DNA of 56,226 bases. Origin: Planctomycetaceae bacterium. GTDB taxonomy: Bacteria > Planctomycetota > Planctomycetia > Pirellulales > Lacipirellulaceae. The notes beneath the pieces were generated by a model. The model did no database searches. It was not told the DNA's origin and saw nothing but the letters and a program-made list of their open reading frames with translations. Below are positions 37,419 through 47,269 of the stretch, in pieces. The first letter of the stretch is position 1; each line of letters starts with the position of its first letter. Position numbers and translations under genes: made by a program. Location of the stretch: NCBI GenBank assembly GCA_002702655.1, contig PABB01000065.1, positions 1 through 56,226 of the forward strand. The letters are read 5' to 3'.

Positions 37419-40127
37419 ATGCGAATGATCGCTGTTGCCTATTTCCATACCGTTGCCAGCGACCAGCCAGGACGTGCGGCGAGAGGCCTGTCGACAAATC
37501 TGTGGGCGACGGCGCTGGTGCGAGCGATCGCACTGTTTGCAGTTGTCAGCAGGCTCGGCGCGTCCGTTCAGGCTGCGGTCGACGCAGCCGCTCCGTTGGT
37601 GAACGCGGATACGGTCTTTGAAGTTCGCGACGGGCAAGGCGCGGTCGAGGCGGAGCACTTCTTTCGGCAGACGCGCACGGACAAACGAGCCTTTTACGTC
37701 GTCCACCGCGGGCAGGAACCCAATTTCGTCCCTGACGGGGATCCGCCGCATGTCGCCGGGGCCAGCAACGGAGCCTATGTCGAGGTATTGCCTGATACTC
37801 GCCGAAATCACCGCGATCGACTTATTGTGGGAGAGAATTTCTCGAATGACCCCGGCGCATTAGCGGTCGTGCATTACAAAGTGCATATCGACCAGCCTGG
37901 CAGGTATTACGTGTGGGTCCGCGCTTACTCCACCGGCTCGGAAGACAACGGACTGCACGTGGGCCTGGACGGGCAATGGCCAGCATCGGGGCAACGCCTC
38001 CAGTGGTGCGAGGGGAAAAGGTCCTGGCGGTGGGAAAGTAAGCAGCGGACGCAACAGGAGCACTGCGGCGAGCCCCACGCGATTTATCTCGACATCGACG
38101 AGGCGGGCGTCCACGAGATTCAGTTTTCGATGCGCGAGGACGGGTTTGAGTTTGACAAATGGATGCTCGTCAAGGATCGCCGCAGCCGCGGGCCGGGAGG
38201 AGCGGGACCTCCGAGCTCCGTGGGCACGGGACCGCAACCGCCCCTATTCGACGAAGCGGCTGACCCCAAGCAAGTCGGCCGTCAACTTGTCCAGCCTCGT
38301 GGGAATGACGGCGATGGCACGGTTAGGATTGCCGGAGAGCTGAAACAATGGCACAAGGTCACACTCGACGTGGCGGGCCCCTATGCCCACGAACTCGACA
38401 ACGTTCCTAATCCGTTTTGCGACTACCGAATGGAAGTGCGTTTCAGGCATGAGTCGGGCGCCCCGGACTATTTCGTGGCTGGCTACTTTGCGGCCGACGG
38501 TGACGCCGCGAATAGCTCGGCCCAAGCCGGAACAACTTGGCGAGCCCACCTTTCGCCGGATAAGGCGGGGCAGTGGAACTACCGGGTTCGCTTTCGCCAT
38601 GGCCTGATGGCGGCCGTCGAGGACGGCGATCACGCCGCCCTGTCCCCCTACGATGGATTGCAGGGAACATTTGACGTGCTGCCCACCGACAAGTCGGGCA
38701 GAGACCTCCGCGGTCAGGGGCGACTCGCCTACGTTGGCAAACGCTACCTGCAGTTTGCCGGCAACAAGAAGTACTTTCTGAAGGTGGGAGCCGATGCCCC
38801 CGAGACCTTTCTCGGATATGCCGATTTTGACGGGACCGTAGCAAGGAAGAAAAACGTCCCCTTAAAGACCTGGTCAGCACATGAACAGGATTGGCGCGTA
38901 GGCGATCCCATGTGGCAAGCCGGCAAGGGAAAGGGGATCATCGGCGCGGTCAACTACCTCGCCTCAAAAGGCTGCAACGCTTTCTCCTTTATTCCCTACA
39001 ATGCAGGCGGCGATGGTGACAATGTGTGGCCTATGGTCGATTACAACGAAAAGTTGCACTACGACTGCTCGAAGCTCGACCAGTGGCAAATCGTCTTTGA
39101 TCATGCCACGCAGCGCGGCATGTATTTGCATTTCAAGCTGCAGGAAACGGAAAACGACGACCTGCGGGGCGGCGGGCAGGCGGAGCTTCCGACGCCGACA
39201 GCGCTCGATGGCGGCGGCCTGGGCATCGAGCGTAAACTCTACTGCCGAGAGATCGTCGCACGCTTCGGCCACGAGCTGGCGCTCAATTGGAACCTTGGCG
39301 AAGAAAACACGCAGACCACCCAGCAGCAGCAGGCCATGGCGGCCTATCTGCGCCAAGTCGATCCCTACGATCACCATCTCGTGATCCACACGTATCCCGA
39401 TCAGCAAGACCAGGTCTATCGTCCGCTTCTCGGCCCCGATTCTGATTTTACCGGGGCTTCGCTGCAGAATAGCCATATCAAGGACACTCACCCCCAAACG
39501 GTCAAATGGGTGCGTGCGTCCGCTGCCGCTGGCAAGCCGTGGGTTGTCGCGTTCGACGAGTCAGGAAGCGCCGCGCATGGTCAACCGCCCGACCTGGGGT
39601 ATGAAGGATTCGACGGACGCGACCGCAACGGACAGCCGACCTACACGCGGCATGAAGTGCGCCGCCAGACGCTGTGGGGCACGCTCATGGGCGGAGGAGC
39701 AGGCGTCGAATACTACTTTGGCTACCTGCTTCCGCAAAACGACCTGATCTGTGAAAACTGGCGGAGTCGCGACGCGGCCTGGGACGATTGCCGACGGGCT
39801 CTGGAGTTCTTCCACAACTGCCAGATTCCGTTTTGGGATATGGAGCCAGCCGATGAACTGGTCGGCAATCCGCAGCACGACAATCGCTGCTATTGCCTGG
39901 CATGCGACGGCCACATCTATGTCATTTACCGTCCGAATTTGCAGCCCGTGACGCTCGACCTTCGCGATGCCGACGGTCGGTTCTCGATTCGATGGTATGA
40001 TCCCCGAAATGGCGGGGCACTGGCGAGCGGCTCCGTGGAAACTATTGCAGGTGGAGGTAAGAGCGATTTGGGGGCGCCGCCGCAGGAACCCGCCGAGGAT
40101 TGGGTCGTCGTCGTACAGCGTCCATGA
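37419..40127 (+). CDS. DUF5060-domain GH-A glycosidase with N-terminal carbohydrate-binding domain
   Basis: 902 residues; ATG at 37419 with a long signal segment ([21 protein letters not shown]). Residues ~65-260 form a jelly roll with sugar-binding look ([40 protein letters not shown]). Residues ~305-410 are DUF5060 ([35 protein letters not shown]). The barrel follows from ~430 ([20 protein letters not shown]). Glu628 or Glu629 in WNLGEEN and Glu714 in VVAFDESG are the candidate acid/base and nucleophile of a clan GH-A enzyme. The C-terminal beta domain ([12 protein letters not shown]) is like the putative collagen-binding domain next to GH140-type barrels. Substrate unknown; divergent from the sulfatase run. 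Confidence 0.75.
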   Translation: MRMIAVAYFHTVASDQPGRAARGLSTNLWATALVRAIALFAVVSRLGASVQAAVDAAAPLVNADTVFEVRDGQGAVEAEHFFRQTRTDKRAFYVVHRGQEPNFVPDGDPPHVAGASNGAYVEVLPDTRRNHRDRLIVGENFSNDPGALAVVHYKVHIDQPGRYYVWVRAYSTGSEDNGLHVGLDGQWPASGQRLQWCEGKRSWRWESKQRTQQEHCGEPHAIYLDIDEAGVHEIQFSMREDGFEFDKWMLVKDRRSRGPGGAGPPSSVGTGPQPPLFDEAADPKQVGRQLVQPRGNDGDGTVRIAGELKQWHKVTLDVAGPYAHELDNVPNPFCDYRMEVRFRHESGAPDYFVAGYFAADGDAANSSAQAGTTWRAHLSPDKAGQWNYRVRFRHGLMAAVEDGDHAALSPYDGLQGTFDVLPTDKSGRDLRGQGRLAYVGKRYLQFAGNKKYFLKVGADAPETFLGYADFDGTVARKKNVPLKTWSAHEQDWRVGDPMWQAGKGKGIIGAVNYLASKGCNAFSFIPYNAGGDGDNVWPMVDYNEKLHYDCSKLDQWQIVFDHATQRGMYLHFKLQETENDDLRGGGQAELPTPTALDGGGLGIERKLYCREIVARFGHELALNWNLGEENTQTTQQQQAMAAYLRQVDPYDHHLVIHTYPDQQDQVYRPLLGPDSDFTGASLQNSHIKDTHPQTVKWVRASAAAGKPWVVAFDESGSAAHGQPPDLGYEGFDGRDRNGQPTYTRHEVRRQTLWGTLMGGGAGVEYYFGYLLPQNDLICENWRSRDAAWDDCRRALEFFHNCQIPFWDMEPADELVGNPQHDNRCYCLACDGHIYVIYRPNLQPVTLDLRDADGRFSIRWYDPRNGGALASGSVETIAGGGKSDLGAPPQEPAEDWVVVVQRP

Positions 40128-40262
40128 CGAAGCCACGCCCACAAACACGCCAACCCAAAGCCTCCCTGAATCGAGGCGGCAGCGCGCTGCAAAAACCAGC
40201 GAAGCTAGACCAGCGTGACCTTGTGCCGTAGCAGACAGGCAGCCTGATCGAGAACGGCCCTG

Positions 40263-42206
40263 CTAGATCACTGAGATCTCGCAGCGCACGCTTGGCCCTT
40301 CACGTGCCGGGAAGCGAGCTATCACGGGAACGGCTTCGACGCCGGGCACCATGTTGAATACCCGCCCGCGCTGCGATTCCTTAATCGACAGGGGGACGTC
40401 CGCCGCAACCACGACGGTTCCGCCGGGCTTCTCGATCTCGATTCGACGATCAGACGTCCGGCGCACGGCTTCACCCGACGGGGAGACCAGTGGCAAGACC
40501 AGCGCTGACGGCCTTGTGCTTGTGGCGCGCCCGGCTCGTTTTGCAGTGATCGTGACTTTGCTCGCCTCGAACACATATCGAATCTCATAGATCGCGGCGT
40601 TTGCATTTAATTTGTTTCGATCTTCATCCTGCAAACTCGTAGTCACGTCGAAAATGATGCGCTGGCCGTCGTCGGCGTATTGAACGTTGGCCGCGAGATC
40701 GTACAGGTTTGTGTACCAGACGCCGTTGTCGAACGATTCAATTCGCGGCGTCAGTGCATAATCGCGTCCCGGTTGCGGCTGCTGATTTCTTTCCTCGACC
40801 AGGATATACCTGGCCATGCTCGCGGCCAGCAGCGTGCCGACTTTGTAGTGGTAAAGAACGGCAAGCGAGCCTCCCGTTGCCTGCTGGATGTGTTTGGCCG
40901 ACTTCGTCCTGTAGAGGGAATCACAGGCCGAAATCGTTCCGCGCCACGGTCCTCGCGCCGCCAGCCAAACAGCGATTTCGGGGTAGGGCTTCACGCCCTG
41001 GGCGGTCTCTCGAGGCAACGGCGCGGACTTGTCGACCTTGGGCAGTTCATGCCTTTTGTCCAGCACAAGTGCCAACGCCTTGGCATGGGCAAAGGTGTGG
41101 TGGATACACGGCTTGACGCCGTGAGAGACGTAGTGAGGTCCGCCATGTAGCAAACCGTCGGCTGTGCATCGGCGTAGCAGTTCGGCGTTCTTGTAGGCCG
41201 CGGCGCCGAATGCCGGGTTCCGATCTGCCATCAAGCTGAAGGCCGGCTGACAGCCGTCGGCAGTCCTGCTGCCCCAGTACGACCACTTTGCCTGACGAGT
41301 CCCCCAACTGTTGTCCCAGGCGCCGTCCGGCAACATGAAGTCCAGGTGACCCAGCATCGACTGCTCCAGCAGGTCGAGCAACTCGGCATCCTGCTCCTCC
41401 AAGGCATACAGGACCAGGCCGTTCAGGGATTCTTCCACGTTGTAACCCAGATCAACCGGCAACAACCCGCGGTCGCTGCGGTTGTCATTTGGCTTGCCTT
41501 CGCCGTAGATCAGTTTATTCGGCTCGGTAAAGAACTCTTGCACTCGCTTTGCCAAGTCGTGACTGCGGTCGGTGTACTTGTGGTCTTCTAAGATCCGTCC
41601 GAACAGGTTGAAACCGTAGACAGCGGTGAGACCGTAATTCAGATTCGTGAAGTCGATTCTGTTGAAATCGCGATAGAGGTAGCCCGCGGCGGCTCGGTCG
41701 AGGCGGCGCCTCCACTGTTCGCGGTGCACGTTATCCAGAACTTCGCCGTGGTAGCGCAATGCCTCCGCGAGAGCGATGGCGCCAAAAATCGTGGTTCCCT
41801 TCCACGATGTCGGATCCATGTCATTGGTCCAGCTGCCATCGGGCTGGCTCACGTTGCGCTCAGCCCAATCAAAGAGCTTGATGGCAGCCGGCAGGAATCG
41901 CGTCTTGCCGACGACGTGAGCCATGTGCAGAAAGGGATAGATCGCGTCGGCACACCGCCCGTGGAGGTGGCTGCAGGCCGGACATGCCAACGCGCCGTGG
42001 CGCCCCGGGTCGCCAGGCTCATCGATTTGTCGCGCAATCATGCCGTCGCACCAATCGGCAAGCATGTCAGCCGCAAGCGTCTCGAACGGTATGTCGCCGG
42101 CATCATGTCCCGCAAGAGCCTCGCTGGCGCGCAATGGATTGCAGAGCGCAAGCGTCAAGCCGGCGTAGCCGGCGGAGAAGCCCTCGAAGAACTGCCTGCG
42201 ATCCAT
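40263..42206 (-). CDS. Tat-exported (alpha/alpha)-barrel protein, possible polysaccharide lyase or uronyl hydrolase
   Basis: 647 residues from the ATG at 42206, where a twin-arginine leader begins (MDRRQFFEGFSAGYAGLTLA); the upstream extension to 42335 is Arg-rich and has no support. Residues ~40-430 are helical with repeating aromatic-rich turns (AIYPFLHMAHVVGKTRFLPA, LNYGLTAVYGFNLFGRI, LPDGAWDNSWGTRQAKWSYW, DGCQPAFSLMADRN), as in six-hairpin toroid enzymes; ~440-640 are beta-rich. This architecture occurs in heparinase II/III-like lyases and related enzymes. Candidate catalytic residues sit in WDNSWGTRQAKWSYWGSRTA and HHTFAHAKA, but I cannot assign a family. It stands alone between convergent and divergent neighbours. 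Confidence 0.6.
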   Translation of the reverse strand: MDRRQFFEGFSAGYAGLTLALCNPLRASEALAGHDAGDIPFETLAADMLADWCDGMIARQIDEPGDPGRHGALACPACSHLHGRCADAIYPFLHMAHVVGKTRFLPAAIKLFDWAERNVSQPDGSWTNDMDPTSWKGTTIFGAIALAEALRYHGEVLDNVHREQWRRRLDRAAAGYLYRDFNRIDFTNLNYGLTAVYGFNLFGRILEDHKYTDRSHDLAKRVQEFFTEPNKLIYGEGKPNDNRSDRGLLPVDLGYNVEESLNGLVLYALEEQDAELLDLLEQSMLGHLDFMLPDGAWDNSWGTRQAKWSYWGSRTADGCQPAFSLMADRNPAFGAAAYKNAELLRRCTADGLLHGGPHYVSHGVKPCIHHTFAHAKALALVLDKRHELPKVDKSAPLPRETAQGVKPYPEIAVWLAARGPWRGTISACDSLYRTKSAKHIQQATGGSLAVLYHYKVGTLLAASMARYILVEERNQQPQPGRDYALTPRIESFDNGVWYTNLYDLAANVQYADDGQRIIFDVTTSLQDEDRNKLNANAAIYEIRYVFEASKVTITAKRAGRATSTRPSALVLPLVSPSGEAVRRTSDRRIEIEKPGGTVVVAADVPLSIKESQRGRVFNMVPGVEAVPVIARFPAREGPSVRCEISVI

Positions 42207-42689
42207 ATTTGCTATCTCAAAGAAATCCTTGCTGCTCCGCTTGCTCCCCCTGTTCCACCCACGTCGTGCTTCACGGGTAATGGACCGAAAAAAAAACGCA
42301 CGAAAGGTGTGTTTCCGCGAAACACCAGAGGGCAATCTCGGCCCGGGCGGCAGGCCTGCAGCCGTTTAGCTGCAGGCAACCGCCCTGAGTGTCTCGGGGG
42401 CCAGCCCTTCGGAGGATCAGGCTGCTCACTGGCGGACGAACACGCTTCTGACGCCCCCAATGCTGCAAACTGGCTCCGAGAACGCCATGAATACGCTGAT
42501 TGCGGCCGTGGCGCCCGGCCGCACGGTCCGCGAGAGCGGCGAATGCAATTGCTTGCCCCCGGATATGCTGATTATCTCAGCTAAATCGCAATTACGTGCG
42601 TCCCCGGCACTCGGCCGACTTGGGGGCGGATTTGCCTGTTTTCTGCGATTTTGGCGTCCATTTCGCCCCAGCCTGAGCGTAGTACGACG
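42207..42689. promoter_or_regulatory. 483-base divergent region upstream of the sigma factor gene
   Basis: It lies between the Tat-exported enzyme (minus) and the ECF sigma gene (plus) and should carry both promoters. It holds a stable hairpin at 42345-42385 and a smaller one at about 42309-42325 (GTGTTTC-like arms). No gene is supported; open frames here are short and without domains. Confidence 0.45.
42345..42385. promoter_or_regulatory. Long GC-rich hairpin between the divergent genes
   Basis: An inner 9-bp stem GCCTGCAGC / GCTGCAGGC with loop CGTTTA is extended, past a small internal mismatch, by an outer GGGCGG / CCGCCC. It lies 139 bases upstream of the minus-strand start and 305 upstream of the sigma gene. 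It could be a leader structure of the minus-strand gene or a transcription barrier; there is no T tract on the plus strand. Confidence 0.45.
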
Positions 42690-43244
42690 ATGTTAGACCC
42701 ATCAGAAACCCCCGATCCGTCCGCCGAGAAACAGCGTTACGAGCTGTTCGTCAAGAATCTGCTTGAGCACGAGCCAAGCATTCGGGCGTTTCTGCGCGGT
42801 TTGCTGCCGACTTGGCAGGATGTGGAAGAGGTTACCCAGGAGGCAAGCTTGGTGGCATGGCGAAAATTCGCCGATTTTGAAGAAGGTACGTCATTCGGCG
42901 GCTGGTTTCTCACGATCGCACGGTATGAAGCGATGAGTTACCGGCGGCGCCTTGCTCGCACGCCCATGGTGTTTTCGGCGGAAGTCTGGGATCTGTTGGC
43001 GGCCGAAGTCGACGAAGACGAGCATGGGCCAGCGCGTCGCCAGTGCCTGGAAATTTGCCTGCAGAAACTGGATGCGACCAGTCGCGAACTGCTGATGAAA
43101 GTGTACTCTCCCGGCGCTGTCATGCGTGAAGTGGCAAAGCAATCAGGCAAGAGTGAGCAAGCCTTCTATAAAGTCGTTCAACGATTGCGATCGGCGCTTT
43201 TGAAATGTGTATCGTTGGCAATGGCCAAGGAAGGTCTCTCATGA
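42690..43244 (+). CDS. ECF sigma-70 factor (planctomycete/verrucomicrobial type)
   Basis: 184 residues from the ATG at 42690; the upstream extension to 42651 is short and unsupported. Region 2 is clear (FVKNLLEHEPSIRAFLRGLL, DVEEVTQEASLVAWRKF, GWFLTIARYEAMSYRRRLAR) and region 4 follows (CLQKLDATSRELLMKVY, VMREVAKQSGKSEQAFYKVV). Region 3 is absent, as in ECF factors. The pattern fits the Rhodopirellula/Verrucomicrobium sigma family (TIGR02989). The stop overlaps the start of the FecR-domain gene in ATGA, so the two are translated as a unit. By analogy with FecI/FecR the FecR protein would control this factor from the membrane, and the glycan genes around it are the obvious targets, though this is inference. 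Confidence 0.88.
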   Translation: MLDPSETPDPSAEKQRYELFVKNLLEHEPSIRAFLRGLLPTWQDVEEVTQEASLVAWRKFADFEEGTSFGGWFLTIARYEAMSYRRRLARTPMVFSAEVWDLLAAEVDEDEHGPARRQCLEICLQKLDATSRELLMKVYSPGAVMREVAKQSGKSEQAFYKVVQRLRSALLKCVSLAMAKEGLS

Positions 43245-44956
43245 CTGACAGTAACATGAATTCCCATGAACTCGAACTGTTGATTGCAGCTTGGCTGGAT
43301 GGCCGTCTTGATGACGAGGGTTCGCACGCGCTGCAGAATGCATTGCGAACATCTCGTGCTGCAAGAGAGACTTTTCGCCAGTATGCCCGGCTGGATGCGG
43401 CTCTGCATGATGTGGCGGATACCAGCGCCATGCTCGACCTGACAAAGCTTGCAGCTGCCTGCGTTCGCCCCTCGTCCGCTGAGCAGTCGCCAACTCGTGC
43501 GCAGGAATCGTCAGATACAGAGGGTTCGAAAACTGAGCGAAGGCAGCGCCCTTTTATGCAACAAATGGCGAAAGGAAGCCGTGTTAAGCCAACCAGCCGC
43601 AAGCCAATTGCGTCCCTGCGGATGACGCCTTGGTATGCGGCGCTTGCGGTCGGTATTCTGCTCGTCGCTTTTCTGATTCGTGGCTTCAGCGTAGATGAGC
43701 CGGGGACCGAATCGATTGCGGACCTTTCCCCTAGCGAGAAAACGATCAACACTGATGCATTCAGCAAGGTGTCGTTGAGCAAACCACCGGCTCCGGTTGC
43801 TGTTTTGTCGTCAGTTGAGGGAGTAATCTGGGCCGACTCGCAGTTGGAGGTTGGCCATGCATTTTTCGAGGGAGAGTCGATTCGCTTGGAGCAAGGCGAA
43901 GCGCGTGTCAGTGTCGGCTTCGGGGCAGAAATCGTCGCTGATGCGCCCTGCTCACTGAAGTTTCTTTCGAGTGATCGAATCCAACTGCACGATGGCGAAA
44001 TCGCCGTTGACGTTGCGCCATGGGCCGCTGGGTTTACAGTTGTTACCGAAGAAATGGACGTGGTCGATCTTGGGACCACATTTACGGTCTCAGTAGAGGC
44101 TGGCGAAAAGGCGGAAACCACGGTCCTGAGGGGGGTCGTGCGAGTGCATCCAACAAAGATCGAAGGCGAGCCGCGTCGAGGCCTCTTGGTTTCGGAAGGA
44201 CAGCGCATGTCAAGTGACGGCAAGGGGTCGTTCGTCAACGTCCCGCAAGACCAAGACGAGGTGCAAAAGCAGCTTGGGCGATTGGACTTTGGAGTGACGG
44301 GCCCTTATCGACCCGTAGATTTGAGCAACACAGGCCAAGGGCTTTCCACAGGCGACGAGGACCTGCACTGGCAAGTAGTGGCTGGTCCCGCCGGCGTCTT
44401 CAGCGAACCGCAATATGCCTCGGTCTGTGAGCCGGAACGGGGGTACCTGCCGAACGATCCCGATGTGTCTCAGTGGATCTCGACTGCTGACTGGCGCACC
44501 GCTCTGCCGAACGCCGTGTACACGTTTCGAACGGAGTTCGCTCTGGATGGCTACGATCTAGCCACCATGCAACTGTTCGGGCGCTTCTTGGCGGACAACG
44601 GTATCGAGTCGGTTCGCGTCAACGGCAATCCCGTCGAAGTTCAGTCGTGGGTCGATAACGTGAAGTACCAAGCGTTTGGCGACCTGCAGTTTCGATTCGT
44701 CAACATCACCGGTGGTCTGGTCAGTGGTCGCAATGTCGTTGAAATCGACGTGCGAAACGGCATGATGCGCACAGGTCACGTGAAGGATCCGCCGTTGAGC
44801 CCGATTCCCAATCCGATGGCGTTGCGTGTTGAGTGGTATGCGTTTGGGCGACAACAGGGGATTGCGCAAGCGGACGATGGCGTTCGGCTGTGGCGTCGAA
44901 TTCGGGACTCCGTTCCACCGATGTCAATGCTCTCCTACGCTGGGCCGGAGATTTGA
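43241..44956 (+). CDS. FecR-domain membrane anti-sigma/regulatory protein
   Basis: 571 residues, start ATG overlapping the sigma stop by four bases. Residues ~1-70 are cytoplasmic and resemble an anti-sigma helical bundle (ELLIAAWLDGRLDDEGSHAL, FRQYARLDAALHDVAD). One membrane span lies at about residues 130-148 (WYAALAVGILLVAFLIRGF). The FecR domain follows at ~190-303 (VEGVIWADSQLEVGHAFFEG, DVVDLGTTFTVSVEAGEKAE). The remaining ~240 residues are an extra beta-rich outer domain (YTFRTEFALDGYDLATMQLF, GIESVRVNGNPVEVQSW) that resembles the jelly-roll domains of GH78 enzymes and could bind a sugar ligand. I infer a sensor that holds or releases the sigma factor. Confidence 0.82.
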   Translation: MTDSNMNSHELELLIAAWLDGRLDDEGSHALQNALRTSRAARETFRQYARLDAALHDVADTSAMLDLTKLAAACVRPSSAEQSPTRAQESSDTEGSKTERRQRPFMQQMAKGSRVKPTSRKPIASLRMTPWYAALAVGILLVAFLIRGFSVDEPGTESIADLSPSEKTINTDAFSKVSLSKPPAPVAVLSSVEGVIWADSQLEVGHAFFEGESIRLEQGEARVSVGFGAEIVADAPCSLKFLSSDRIQLHDGEIAVDVAPWAAGFTVVTEEMDVVDLGTTFTVSVEAGEKAETTVLRGVVRVHPTKIEGEPRRGLLVSEGQRMSSDGKGSFVNVPQDQDEVQKQLGRLDFGVTGPYRPVDLSNTGQGLSTGDEDLHWQVVAGPAGVFSEPQYASVCEPERGYLPNDPDVSQWISTADWRTALPNAVYTFRTEFALDGYDLATMQLFGRFLADNGIESVRVNGNPVEVQSWVDNVKYQAFGDLQFRFVNITGGLVSGRNVVEIDVRNGMMRTGHVKDPPLSPIPNPMALRVEWYAFGRQQGIAQADDGVRLWRRIRDSVPPMSMLSYAGPEI

Positions 44957-45128
44957 GACGGAAGAACGATCCTCGACGAAACCTTCCGACTCCTTACGCG
45001 ATCCGCGGGCGGTGCGGCAGTAGCGTGCGATTCTGAAGCTAATCGTTCACGCGGCGTGGGAGCTTACAGGCGGCTCAGTAAGTTCGTCGCATCAAAGCAA
45101 GGGGGCGGTGCAGTGCGCACCCTCTGTG

Positions 45129-45149
45129 GCAAATGACGCGGTCATTTGC
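45129..45149. promoter_or_regulatory. Perfect inverted repeat before the short GH78 gene
   Basis: GCAAATGAC, a GCG spacer, then GTCATTTGC: nine-base arms lying 65 bases upstream of the ATG at 45215 and 172 bases after the FecR gene. It could be an operator or a terminator hairpin; no T tract follows, which favours an operator. Confidence 0.45.
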
Positions 45150-45214
45150 AGTTAGAAAGAAGTGCGTTCGACAGCGGGCGCTGAAGTAGTCGAATCAGAC
45201 CTTGCGGGTAACAG

Positions 45215-47104
45215 ATGAAGCCGGCTTTTCAAAAACAGGCGTGGCTGGTTGCGGTGGCCTTGGTGACGCCGTTTGCGTGCAGCCCGCTCGGCAGCGCAGA
45301 GTCGACCGAATCGCGTCACGCGACTCAAGTCGCGCTCCGAAGCCGTTCCCAGCCGCTCGATCCGTCATGGCCCCCCGCGCGAGGCACTGTCACGCTCACT
45401 GAGCAGGCGCCGCAGAGTGTCTCGAAACTGGACTCCGGCGCCGTGCTGATCGATTTCGGGCAGGTTGCCTTCGGAAACGTCGAATTGACGCCGCCCGCCG
45501 ACTTCGAAGGCGTGGTGCGAGTGCGGTTTGGAGAGAAACTCGCAGACGGCGCAATTGACCGCACCCCCCCTGGAACAGTTCGGTACAGCGAAGTTGAAGT
45601 ACATGTCACTCCTGGATCAACAACGATCATTGCTCCATCCGCCGACGAGAGAAACACCCAACAGTCGGGCAAGGTTACGCCGCACGGAGACAGAACGCCG
45701 CCGGCGGTCGTAACTCCGCCCGAGTGGGGGGTCGTTGCCCCGTTTCGCTGGGTTGAGATTGAAGGCGCCCCCGGCAGTCTCAGAGCGGAACACATCGTAC
45801 GCAGAGCAGCGTTCCCCAAGCATTGGGACGAGGACTCTGCAGCGTTCGAGTGCTCCAATGAGACTCTCAATCGCGTGTGGGAACTTTGTCGCTATTCCAT
45901 CAAAGCAACGTTGTTTGCCGGAATCTACGTGGACGGAGATCGAGAACGCATTCCCTATGAGGCCGACGCCTACCTCAATCAGCTAAGTCACTATTACGTC
46001 GACGGCGATGGCAAGGCGGCGCGTAAGACTTTCGACTGGCTAATGCAGCATCCCACGTGGCCGACGGAGTGGGCGCCGCACATGGTCTTCATGGCGCACG
46101 CCGACTTGATGCATAACGGCGATGCTGATTGGATTTCTCAGCGATACGAGAGCCTGAAGTCAAAGACGCTCCTCGAGCGTTGCAACGAGTCTGGCCTGGT
46201 CATTAGTGATCAAAAGCAAATGCGAAGGGAAGACATCGTTGATTGGCCCCCGAGCGAACGCGACGGCTTTGTGCGGACCGAGGTCAACGCGGTTGTAAAT
46301 GCATTTCACTTGGCAGCTGTCGACAGAATGGCAATCCTCGCTGAAGTGGCTGGCGTCACCGCCGACTCAATCCGATACAAACGTCACGCAGCGCGAGCGA
46401 AGCAGGCGTTTTACAGTCAGTTGTTCGATGCCGAGGCGGGACTGTTTCGCGATGGACCAAGCGTGGAACATCACGCGCTCCACGCGAATTTTTACCCGCT
46501 GGCTTTTGGGATTGCCCAGCAGCGAGACCGCCAGGGTATTGTGGAGTGGCTGGTCGAACGTGGCATGCGATGCTCCGTCTACGGCGCTCAATACTACCTC
46601 GAAAGCCTCTTTGAAAACGGAGCCGGAGAAGCTGCGGTCAAGCTCATCGTTGCCCCGGGGGAGAGGAGTTGGCGTCACATGCTCGAATCCGATGCGACAA
46701 TCACGTGGGAAGCGTGGAATGAGGCAGTTAAGCCCAATCTCGACTGGAACCACGCCTGGGGAGCAGCTCCTGCCAATCTATTGCCGCGATTTGTTTTAGG
46801 CGTCCAACCTCTTGCTCCCGGTTGGAGCCGCGCGAGGATTTGCCCACGTCCGAGCGGTCTTGATTTTGCCCGCGGCATTGTGCCGACTCCGCTCGGGCCC
46901 ATCTCAGTCGATTGGAGCCGCAACGACAACTTCAGATTGGAGTTGGAGTTGCCCGCCGGGATGGCGGCTTCGGTTCGCGTGCCGACGACGCCTCACGCAA
47001 CTGGCGTGTTTGTCAATGGAGAACCTGTCGCTGCCGTTGCTAGAGACGGATACTGGGTCCTTGCCGAAGACGTGGCCGGCAAATCCGTGATTGAAGTCCG
47101 CTAA
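45215..47104 (+). CDS. Short GH78-like alpha-L-rhamnosidase
   Basis: 629 residues with a signal segment (WLVAVALVTPFACSPLGSAE). It lacks the Ig-like and jelly-roll N-domains of the larger homologs and begins with the beta sandwich (VLIDFGQVAFGNVELTPPAD), followed by the (alpha/alpha)6 barrel (FECSNETLNRVWELCRYSIK). The active-site strip is YVDGDRERIPYEADAYLNQ: Asp240 and Glu244 are kept but the Cys-Pro of the DCPxRE form is replaced by Gly-Asp. The second strip is TITWEAWNEAVKP, then LDWNHAWGAAP. This DGDRE form recurs in planctomycete and Bacteroidetes GH78 members as I recall it. It follows the sigma/FecR pair on the same strand and may be under its direct control. Confidence 0.8.
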   Translation: MKPAFQKQAWLVAVALVTPFACSPLGSAESTESRHATQVALRSRSQPLDPSWPPARGTVTLTEQAPQSVSKLDSGAVLIDFGQVAFGNVELTPPADFEGVVRVRFGEKLADGAIDRTPPGTVRYSEVEVHVTPGSTTIIAPSADERNTQQSGKVTPHGDRTPPAVVTPPEWGVVAPFRWVEIEGAPGSLRAEHIVRRAAFPKHWDEDSAAFECSNETLNRVWELCRYSIKATLFAGIYVDGDRERIPYEADAYLNQLSHYYVDGDGKAARKTFDWLMQHPTWPTEWAPHMVFMAHADLMHNGDADWISQRYESLKSKTLLERCNESGLVISDQKQMRREDIVDWPPSERDGFVRTEVNAVVNAFHLAAVDRMAILAEVAGVTADSIRYKRHAARAKQAFYSQLFDAEAGLFRDGPSVEHHALHANFYPLAFGIAQQRDRQGIVEWLVERGMRCSVYGAQYYLESLFENGAGEAAVKLIVAPGERSWRHMLESDATITWEAWNEAVKPNLDWNHAWGAAPANLLPRFVLGVQPLAPGWSRARICPRPSGLDFARGIVPTPLGPISVDWSRNDNFRLELELPAGMAASVRVPTTPHATGVFVNGEPVAAVARDGYWVLAEDVAGKSVIEVR

Positions 47105-47136
47105 ACAAGGCCGGCTTCGACGCCTCAAGGCCCTGC

Positions 47137-47150
47137 TCCGCTTCAGCGGA
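47137..47150 (+). terminator. Small hairpin after the GH78 gene
   Basis: Stem TCCGCT / AGCGGA with loop TC lies 33 bases after the stop codon. It is short and lacks a T tract, so it is a weak terminator candidate. Confidence 0.3.
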
Positions 47151-47269
47151 ACAGCGGACCCTTAACCCTAGATTTTGTCATGCAGGCTGGCACATAGATC
47201 GGGGGAAGCCCATGGGCAGGTCCTGCCTGACGTGTGGAAGGCTGAAGACGCGGCGGAGGTAATGGCACG

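Noticed and set aside
40179-40190. 12-base palindrome GCAGCGCGCTGC followed by AAAAA between convergent genes
   Set aside because: The arms are too short and without a loop; it may help terminate the minus-strand side but I cannot support it as a feature.
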